Shown here: one piece after another, positions 56,752 to 64,000 of the stretch
Layout: every line of letters starts with the position of its first letter
How positions within the stretch are numbered: position 1 is the first letter of the stretch
NCBI GenBank assembly: GCA_021234155.1
Contig: JAJEKV010000008.1
Span: 10,284,740 to 10,348,739 of the forward strand
Length of the DNA: 64,000 nt
DNA from: Isoetes taiwanensis
Lineage: Eukaryota > Streptophyta > Lycopodiopsida > Isoetales > Isoetaceae
Direction: 5' to 3'
Translations under genes and position numbers: made by a program
Notes under the pieces: model-generated
What the model was told of the DNA's origin: nothing
Database searches by the model: none
Seen by the model: the letters and a program-made list of their open reading frames with translations, nothing else

Positions 56752-58629
56752 TCAAATTCTGGATTTTTTGGATCTCCTCTTGCTCCTGGTGTTTTGAATA
56801 GGAGTCTTATTCATACCAGATAAAATCTTCCCTAAGTTATTCCCAATCTTTTTAGCAGATTTTTTGGCTGGTTGATCTATTTCAGGCATAAAAGTTTTAG
56901 CAGAATTCTCTAAAAGATATTCTTCCTTACCCCAATTTTCTTTATCAATTCCATAGTCCTCACTATCACTATAGTCAGAACAACCACCAGGATAAAAGTG
57001 AAACATAGAATTATTATCAAGAGTATTTAAGGGAGCAGAATCTGGCACTTGCCTGGTAATAGCATTCTCTTGAAGCTCCTTTTGTTCTTCTAAATCTTCC
57101 TTATCCTCTGGAGTCTCAGGAACAAAGTCAGAAGTAGCCACCTCATTAAATTCATTGCCCTGGGAGTGAACCTGATCTTCTGCATCATGGATCTGCAAAC
57201 TTCTGCTGATCTGCAAACTTACTAGATATTCTTGGAGGACTGAAGGGTTTTTCTATTATGGGGGAGTCTAAGTCAATGAGATGGAAGTGTGGACTGAATG
57301 AGAGGGATGAGATGAGGTGAGTTATGAGATGTGGCAATCTCAGGTGGGGGTGGTGGAAAAATGACACGAGAAGAGGAACATGCTCTGCTCTTATCTAAAT
57401 CAAAACCTAGATTATTGTTTAGGTCAGATAGTACCTGAAAAGGGTTTTGATAGTCGACATGCAGGTTAACTTGATGCTGATGATGTAGGTTGACTTGATG
57501 CTGATGATGTAGGTTGACTTGATGCTGCTGATTATCCTTAGTCATAACTTCAGTGATTTGACTTGTAGTTCAGAGTGGCCATGAGGCACATTTGAAGTTA
57601 TGTTTTGCTGGGACAGACTTGCTGGAAGAGTTGATGTAGGCTGTGAATTCTTTTGAGTAGACTTCACCTTTTGCTTAGCTTTGCCTTGAGATTTCATAAT
57701 TAAAGATCCATTCTTGCTCATGTTCTTGATGGGATAGTCCATACGGCTGTATTGAGCATTGACCCTTGTCTTGGTTTTTAGCATCCTTGATGATGTTGTT
57801 TAAGGTCAAGCTTAAAACATCAGTGGCATATTTTACTTTTTCTGGAATAAACCCTTTGACCAGAAGTTTGGGTTCTCCAATTGTTATGCTATTGCTTCTC
57901 TTATGTCTGAAGGAATTGACTTCACTAAGCTTATCTTTAGCTTTCATCTGCTCCCTTGCTGCTTTCTGTTTCTGAATCCTTTTATAACTGCCATTTACCT
58001 TGGTCCATTTGAAATTTTCATTTTCTGGCAACTTTTGAAATGTATCCAGATCCTTAACATTATTTTCCTGAGTTACACCTTCATTAGCTGATTGCTCTAT
58101 TGTTTTATCTCCAGAATTATGATGAAGAGGAACCATACATACTCTCTCACCTGCATCCACATTTATCCTATTTTCTTGCTGAAAACCTGTAGAAGATTTG
58201 CAATCAGAGTACCAGAAATGTCTTTGGAAACATTTTTGGCATTGGGAAGGCAATCCAGACCATCTAAGAGCTAAAGATGATTCTACTCAATCTGCCATCC
58301 AATTCTTCATCCGACCGTAAATCCGGGTGGCTTCTCGCTACTCCATATGGAAGGGGAACTTGGATAATTGGGTTGAGGGGATGAAGAATACCCCGGTGAT
58401 CAGGATCAGCAGAGAGATTATCCCAGAAGGGGACTTCGTGCAAAATTGGATCCATTGCTGATTTAGAAGATAGCAAATTTTCGAAATTCCCAAAGAGGAT
58501 GGTATCTTGAGGCTTCTCTTGAAAGGAAAATAAGTTCTGGAGAACAGAGGCTTGCTCTTGAGCGGGAAGATTGGCGAAGGAATGAAGGAAAGCTAGATTT
58601 TTAGAGTTTTCTGTAAAATTATAGCCCAT
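56752..58629 (-). pseudogene. L1 ORF1 of the second LINE (broken)
   Basis: Pieces in order on the minus strand: 58,629-58,264 (MGYNFTENSKNLAFLHSFAN), 58,253-57,675 with a Cys/His knuckle-like CQKCFQRHFWYSDC, a Lys-rich part (57,784-57,542), an HQHQVNLHH repeat region encoded by three 27-base tandem units (57,460-57,535), and an acidic-to-basic end (57,216-56,752) finishing RSKRRSKKSRI. The knuckle has His one position earlier than the usual CX2CX4HX4C. Several frame changes join these pieces, so it is dead. It is not closely similar to ORF1 of the first L1, which puts the two elements in different L1 families. Confidence 0.7.
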
Positions 58630-58824
58630 TGCAAAAGCTCAGGGTGATACAACAAAAGTACTTGAACAAAATTGAACGACAAAAAGGGGGAAAAGGAGAA
58701 AACAGGGGAAAGAGACCATTATAAAGGACCAAATTTAACTAAAAGAGATCGGATTGCCAATCCAATTGCCCTGCCCGTTTGATTCATGGATTACTGTGAA
58801 GAGAATCTTTCAATTCCGATGATC

Positions 58825-59151
58825 TTAAGGGGAAGTTCCACCAATTTGAACTGAAATTTGCTGAGAGTATATTTCCACAGAAATCTTATAGTCAATCCAA
58901 TCACAATGCACTCTGAATGTCCCTGCTGGAGCTACTGAACTCGAACCAATAAATTCTTCCAACCAAGAATTGGTGATTTCAACCTCAAATTCGACAGTGC
59001 TGGGGACAAAGGAATACTCTGATGTAAACAGATCTTCAGGGAAAAGTTGATGTATAATCAATGAATTCCAGAGCTCAGAAGCCGAGCCTCTTAAGAATCC
59101 ACAAGTGATTCTAGATCTGTCCCTTATAATTGTGAAAACATTTGTCTCCAT
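58825..59151 (-). CDS. Leader ORF of the second LINE, 108 aa
   Basis: The ORF starts METNVFTIIRDRSRITCGFL and includes FRVHCDWIDYKISVEIY. It lies upstream of ORF1 in the 5' part of the L1, as does the 139-codon ORF of the first L1 (12,999-13,418). No domain is recognised and the two are not visibly related. Confidence 0.4.
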   Translation of the reverse strand: METNVFTIIRDRSRITCGFLRGSASELWNSLIIHQLFPEDLFTSEYSFVPSTVEFEVEITNSWLEEFIGSSSVAPAGTFRVHCDWIDYKISVEIYSQQISVQIGGTSP

Positions 59152-59409
59152 AGAGAGATGAAATTTGAGCAGAAACCGGCTTCATAAGTATATAAAATTG
59201 GAGTTTGAAATGTAGCTATTTTAAATGAGAATTATTTTATAGCTACCCTTCTACATGGGCAGCAATCAATCTGCAGAAATTTTGCTCCAAATCTCTGCAA
59301 GCTTGCTTTCTCTCACAGAATTTAGCAAGAAAGTGCATCTAACAGAAAATGTGGGAAAAGGACAAAAGCTCCAAGAAAATTGGCGCACGCCATCTTGTTC
59401 ACTCCCCGC

Positions 59410-59620
59410 TTGTACAAAATTGATATTATGATATTTAAGGGAATAGTTGTCCATATGGCCAAATCCCAATGAAAGGAGGCATATTGAAGCATTGCTTTCA
59501 TTATTGGTCTGCAGCAGAAAACTTCATGTGTTCTAGTTATGGGCTTGTAAGAGGAAATATTGATTCCTGGAGTTCTATAAAAGTAACCCAGAACACCTTG
59601 GATATCAAATATTAGGAGGC
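59410..59620 (-). pseudogene. FCP1/NLI-type HAD phosphatase domain, 5' exon
   Basis: The exon begins after CTTCCTTACAG at 59,620. It encodes LLIFDIQGVLGYFYRTPGI (motif I, D-x-x-G type, as in plant FCP1-like domains with LDLNG), then FCCRPIMKAMLQYASFHWDL and AIWTTIPLNIIISILYK (the equivalent of GIWSS...N). It runs without a stop into the L1 target site and resumes at 51,164. HAD phosphatases of this type dephosphorylate RNA polymerase II tails or other phosphoproteins. Motif I has DIQG, with the second Asp of the classic DxDx(T/V) absent, so activity is doubtful even before disruption. It lies 160 bases downstream of the Ulp1-like stop codon on the same strand. Confidence 0.7.
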
Positions 59621-59778
59621 CTGTAAGGAAGCAAAATGTAATTAACATACAACTAGCACTAGGATTGCAACCATTCATTGATTACATTATCAAGATTACA
59701 TAAAGCCGAATGGCTTAGTTTTGTTTCCAACAAGAAAAAAGCCAATTGGCCTCATTTGGTATCATTAAATAAAAGAAG

Positions 59779-60411
59779 TTAAGCACTACCATGCTTCTCT
59801 TGCGAGGTGCTAGTAGTGCCTGTTTCCATGAGACGGTTCTTATAATTAATCATGGCCTTAATAAGCACATGTCTCTTGGACTGTGCATATTCTGCATTGA
59901 ACCAATCTGTAGAGAACTGTTCAAAGAATGAAAAAAAAAAAAACAGTTTTCAGAATTGAATTTTATATAAAAAGTATACTTAGTATGTAACTCTCACCAT
60001 GCTCTTAGCCTACACCTGGGCATCCATAAAGGCTTGCATATAAGCCATAACATAAAAACCACAAGAGGCCATGTCACCTTGTTGTGGAACCTCATGTCTG
60101 ATTTCTGTCTGCACTGAATTCTTCACATAAATATCAATCTTGCGAGAACTAGAATTAGTCAATGCTGTAATGATGTCTTTATGAAGCCTGTAATAGAAAA
60201 TAACATCAGAATTATGCAACATTAAACTCAATTAATAGTGAATGCATTTACATCATAACCATCCTCGTGTCAACTTGCACACTCTTTAGGGAGTCCAAAA
60301 TAAGGATAGCTGGAGAAGACAAAGGGGTGCTGCTACAATTCTTGGCCTTATCTAAAACAATGATGACCAGTGCATGGTGCATAGGATCCTCAATCTGGAT
60401 TGGAATCATAA
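59779..60411 (-). pseudogene. Ulp1-like (C48) cysteine protease, three C-terminal exons
   Basis: Exon A (60,411-60,252) encodes MIPIQIEDPMHHALVIIVLD, then PAILILDSLKSV. Exon B (60,187-60,018) encodes KIDIYVKNSVQTEI, then QQGDMASCGFYVMAYMQAF. Exon C (59,916-59,779) encodes FSTDWFNAEYAQSKRHVLIK and ends at a stop. Splice sites GTAAAT, CTATTACAG, GTGTAG and TTGAACAG are in phase. The His (MHHA), Asp (ILDSL), Gln (PQQGD) and Cys (SCGF) blocks match the catalytic order of Ulp1/SENP SUMO proteases. The N-terminal part is missing: sequence changes abruptly at about 60,415 to CpG-rich DNA. Ulp1 domains are known cargo or parts of plant Mutator and CACTA elements, so it may belong to a transposon. Confidence 0.75.
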
Positions 60412-60419
60412 TGTACTAG

Positions 60420-62700
60420 GGTCTAAGTTAGATATTGGGGTACAAAAAAGCGCGACAAGCGGAAGCAGATTAAGCACGCGAAGCAGCTATTCTTCGCACC
60501 TTCTCGTTTCCCCGCCTTTTCAAGAACAATGATCCGGCCGCCGGACCGTGTAATCATTCGCTACCGAAATCGATAATTGATCTGGCAGACGCGCACATTA
60601 TACCCTATTTTACGATTCGAATTGTACCCTCCGCCTTCCGAGATTTTTTCCTTCCGGGGCGCTTTGCTTCATACCTTGCTCTTTGGTTAATTCAACGCTT
60701 TTTGCGATGGTCGAGAAGGGATTATTCCTCGCCAGAAACCGAAGTGGCTGCAGGATACCGTGGATCGAAGAAGATTGGAACGATTGTATGGACGTAACCA
60801 TTGAATCCTTTAAAGAAAAAGGCAAAATAAAAATTTATTTCGTCCTCGACTCATCCGGAAGCAACAATTGGAGGACTTGGTCGAAGTTCCCGTATCCCGG
60901 CAGATTACCAAACAACTAATTGAGGAAACTCGTTGCTTTGGCATTTGCTTGGGAGCATTGTGGTCGCAAGTGAGCAAGATCATGAGGGTCATAAGATAAA
61001 TTGGGATGCATACAAGTCACGTGTTACCGTTTGGTCGAGAAAACCAAGGGATGATATGGATGTAAAGAAAGAAGATGTTAAAAAATGAAAACCGTACATC
61101 CTTCGGGCCAAAGCACACCTCGGCCTTCAAAGCGTAAGAACACCTCGATGGAATTAAAAGCGAAATCAGGTCAGCTAAAATGAATTTTTCGTTTGCAATT
61201 GTAGTTTCAATATTTCTTTGATTGATGAGGAAGTAAAGAAGTTGGAAACAGAGTTAGATAACCGTCAAAACGATTTGGCTAAGATTATTAGTAAGATTGA
61301 GGTTGACAACAACTCCCTAGCACGGAGCAAGTAATGATTGATATAGCAAAGAAGGAGGTGAGTAGACTATTAGATCGAGTTATCCGCTTTGAATGACAAA
61401 GCAGATAAAACAGATGAAGATTTGACCCAGATTGCGATTTGAAGCATAAAATAAGTGGAGAGCTTTACTCGCTCCAAACCGGAAGCTTGCCTTCCAAAGG
61501 TAAGTGTTGAAGCAAGAGACTAAAGGGAGAAGAAGCAAAGGCTAAAAGCCTCTTTAGAATTCAGACTTCAAGAAAGCAGTGGTCTGTTTAGAAGTCGCTA
61601 GGCGCTTGATGCACCGGGACACTTCAATAATCTCTATCATGACTATGAAGAGCAGATTGCCGTGTTTTATGGAGAACTCATAGCCGCATGTGGATTGGTA
61701 TTCAATCCACAATATACTTTGAGTATGAAGTTGCCATGTGAACATGCCTATCACTTGGCATGTTGCATGCTTCGTATGAAAAGAAGGCATGCTTCGGTGC
61801 TTAAAGGAAGTTCCTGTGGATTTGTTTGTGGAACTTGGTTTAGAAGTTGGAGCTGAAGATGGAGCCTGAGGTAGCCATCGCCAGTGGGTTTGGAGCAGGC
61901 ACTAGTAGTGCTTTTGCTTCACCCTACAAACATCCAACTTCTTCACCAATATTTGTTTGAGTCTCCATTAGTTCCCGATTATACTCTAGCAAACTGTGGC
62001 ATCACCAAAACCCGTTACAAAAGCCGGCATCACCAAGTCCTCGCGATAAATGCCAGCTTGAAGCATTAAGAAAGGTAACCATTTGGTGTTTTTATGTGTT
62101 TGTTTTGTAAACTTTATTTCATGTCTATTCTAACTAGTTTCATCGATTGATTGGTAAGACAAAGCCCAAAAAGAGAGTGACACGTGCACTAGTGGTTGAC
62201 AAAGATCGATGAAGAAGAAGAGCCCTCGAATACATTACTTTGCAGCCAGAGCACCATAAAGTCGAGGTTGAGAAGTAGAACCGCAGGAGAAAGCTCCGTG
62301 GTTGATGAAGTTCTAGATCCGGACAAAGAAGCCGGGTGGTGCCGATCACATTGCAACAAAAGGTGGCGATAAAGGGAAGAATGTAGAAGAAGAAGAAGAA
62401 CAAGTACAAGCACCCTGCAAAGTGGATAAGAAGAAGAAGGGTAGGCCCCTAAGAAGATGCCAACACAACCTCCAAAAGGTGATCCTCGAATGTTATTTAC
62501 AAAATGTTAACGGGTCTGTCCGTGTTCATTGTCCGAAGTTCCCGAAAAACTTTGAAATAACACTTGAAAGTTCTTTGATAACTCTGAAAACTTTGAAAAC
62601 TTTGAAATGACACTTGTGTTAATTTGTTGAAAGACAAAGAATTTGAAGTTGTGAACTAATTTGTTTTGTTAAGACTGTTTATTTGATGTCGAATTGTTGA
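60420..62700 (+). pseudogene. Unidentified broken gene, CpG-rich, upstream of the second HAD relic
   Basis: Several protein-like plus-strand pieces lie among splice-like sites: CRIPWIEEDWNDCMDVTIES (about 60,750), a coiled piece EEVKKLETELDNRQNDLAK (about 61,228), and QIAVFYGELIAACGLVFN then LPCEHAYHLACCMLRMKR (61,650-61,790). The last has a C-x-H-x2-H-x2-C pattern suggesting metal binding. A Lys-rich piece with KKKKGRPLRRC is near 62,430. No frame stays open beyond about 80 codons. Shared strand and context suggest these precede the phosphatase domain in one gene or element, but I cannot name it. Confidence 0.35.
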
Positions 62701-62734
62701 TGTTTGAGTTTTTGTTTTATGAATGTTGCGCACC

Positions 62735-63361
62735 CTTTAGAAAAGAAAAAACTTGTCATCCTAGACTTAAATGGAGTTTCGTGAGCACATTCCAAAAAGA
62801 ACCGTAATTAAAATTCCAACAGAGTGAAGAAGCATTATGTGGGGAAAGTGGTGTTGCAGCGCACTGTATCGAGCTGATAAAGTTTTTAGAAGGGTGCTTT
62901 GCCGTGATTTGAGGTAGCCATATGGTCTTCTATGATGAAGCACAACATCATAGAAATCCTAAATGTGATAGTGCCACCTTCCTTTATAGGAAGGTTCAAG
63001 TTCATTTGGGGTCGAAAGAGTCGCGAGGTGATGCCTTTCAATTTTCCGTGGAACCGAACAAGCCGCTGCTTATGAAGCCAATTGTAAAAGTGTATGAGGC
63101 TTTTGAGGATGTAGGGAGGTAGTGCTAGTTGATGACTCATTGTACAAGACTTTCTTGTCCCCACAAGACACTTGCTTCATAATTGAAAAATTTGATAATG
63201 ACATCAATGACAAAGGTTTCAATTTCTTTAGTGATTTCTCGCAAACTTGGCTCAATGCCAAGAATCCTCAAAAGTGGTTGCACGAAAGCAAAGATGTTGA
63301 AGATAAAGTTCAAGAAGAGGACATCGACATACTTAGGCTTTCGGGTCGACCATCTAAGTGA
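62735..63361 (+). pseudogene. Second FCP1/NLI-type HAD phosphatase relic
   Basis: In order: KKLVILDLNGV (motif I, about 62,745-62,778), FEVAIWSSMMKHNIIEIL (about 62,910-62,962, the IWSS block), FQFSVEPNKPLLMKPIVKVY then EAFEDVG (about 63,035-63,117), and LVDDSLYKTFLSPQDTCFII (63,128-63,186, the DD motif with SLYK). These are the four signature blocks of plant FCP1/NLI-like HAD domains, in correct order and spacing but in three frames. It is thus a frameshifted copy, or the sequence has errors here. It is in opposite orientation to, and 3 kb from, the other HAD relic. A possible exon LARWKVAILKSIQLMKEIVK ends at a GTATGT donor near 63,422. Confidence 0.75.
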
Positions 63362-63422
63362 ACTAGCGAGGTGGAAAGTGGCTATTCTCAAAAGCATTCA
63401 GTTAATGAAGGAAATTGTTAAG

Positions 63423-64000
63423 GTATGTTGTTTAATTTCATTTAGTTGTGTTGTTATGCTATTGAAGTGATTGTAGTAATGTCATTGCTTTCAATTCATT
63501 TAGTTGCATTTTTTGTATGTTGTTTGATTTGAATTACTTGGTTTGACAGAACCTAGAAGTTGCTTGGCCTGAGGAAGCAATTGAGGTAACTATCACGCTG
63601 ATCACTCATAATAAAAAATGATAGCAACATAGAAACAGATAAGCAAAAAGTTGACAAGGAGCATGTTTTGGAGAAAATAGAAAAGAAGTACAAGTTGGTA
63701 GCGGGAGATGTCTAAGCTACAAGGCTTGATAGATGATATAAGTATAAACATACCGATGCAAAGGGAGATAAAGTACATGAAGATAATAATAACAATCCCG
63801 CAGTAATAATACTCGATTTTGTCAATGAACAGGATGAAGAGCCTGCAAGAGAAGATAAAACACAAGATACTACTCTTATTGCCGATACCCAAGCACTTCA
63901 AGTGATGCAAAGAATGTAAATTCTCACAGAAGGAGAATAAGAGTCTATAGACTCTTTTCAATATTTATGTAACTTAGCCTCAGATGTAAATCAGAATAAA
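63423..64000 (+). other. Possible 3' exons (acidic) of the second HAD-like gene
   Basis: After a likely intron, TTTGACAG at 63,550 opens a short exon NLEVAWPEEAIE, followed by GTAACT. Further on the plus strand reads DNNNNPAVIILDFVNEQDEE then PAREDKTQDTTLIADTQALQ (about 63,784-63,900), an acidic tail. The 119-codon minus-strand ORF here (63,602-63,961) is hydrophobic and best explained as the shadow of this stretch. The window ends soon after. Confidence 0.35.

Larger units (their letters stand above)
51165..59409 (-). mobile_element. L1 LINE, full length or nearly so, in the HAD-like gene
   Basis: On the plus strand it starts with a T run (51,165-51,177, the poly-A tail on the minus strand) and ends at 59,409. 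TTGTACAA occurs on both sides (51,157-51,164 and 59,410-59,417) as a short target-site duplication. Joining the flanks at this site gives an open phosphatase frame (ISILYK/LYEDGLPKF), which supports the limits. Without the hAT insertion it would be about 7.3 kb, close to the 7.05-kb L1 at 12,935. Order from the 5' end: a leader ORF, ORF1, ORF2. Decay is clearly greater than in the first L1. Confidence 0.8.

Noticed and set aside
63602-63961. 119-codon minus-strand ORF
   Set aside because: Hydrophobic, Ile/Phe/Cys-rich shadow of acidic plus-strand coding sequence.

Overview
The window looks like nuclear DNA of a land plant with a large, transposon-rich genome. Every recognisable coding stretch belongs to a mobile element or is a fragment of a eukaryotic gene with GT-AG introns. 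I see no intact host gene, rRNA, canonical tRNA or CRISPR array. Plant-type L1 LINEs, a Copia relic, a CACTA-type terminus and Helitron ends all point to a plant. A second LINE type with short tandem tails, and a DDE transposase of a family I mostly associate with animals, hint at a non-flowering lineage (fern, lycophyte or gymnosperm). That lineage call is inference.

Layout. 1-2.8 kb: diverged GC-rich repeats with a period near 1.09 kb. 2.8-10.3 kb: a decayed CpG-rich element whose right end looks like a CACTA terminus. It holds a pyrimidine tract, four tRNA-like structured repeats, a perfect 28-bp inverted repeat, unidentified ORF remnants and minisatellites. 10.3-21.28 kb and 21.81-25.73 kb: two copies of one tandem segmental duplication. 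Copy 1 carries a nearly complete 7.05-kb L1 (12,935-19,983) with a 15-bp target-site duplication, and copy 2 preserves the empty site. 25.4-29.9 kb: a broken Copia fossil on the minus strand with later elements inserted into it. 30.1-32.1 kb: a minus-strand LINE of another clade. 32.1-36.9 kb: a stretch with a fragment of a DDT/homeobox-type (RLT-like) chromatin gene, ending at a Helitron 3' terminus.

38.8-49.9 kb: a DDE transposase gene split by an 8.08-kb terminal-inverted-repeat element (39,813-47,893). That element contains an oppositely oriented Helitron terminus and a two-exon fragment of the ribosome-maturation gene SBDS with its intron. 50.1-60.4 kb (minus strand): exons of a Ulp1-like cysteine protease, then an FCP1/NLI-type HAD phosphatase domain, then an acidic exon. 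A second L1 (51,165-59,409) splits the phosphatase reading frame, and that L1 is itself split by a 938-bp hAT-type element (53,749-54,686). 60.4-64 kb: CpG-rich sequence again, with a second, plus-strand FCP1/NLI-like phosphatase relic and an acidic tail.

The main biology is layered: gene fragments with introns lie inside mobile DNA (RLT-like, SBDS), nested insertions can be ordered in time by target-site duplications and restored reading frames, and Ulp1-like and HAD-phosphatase sequences recur together in a transposon-rich setting.
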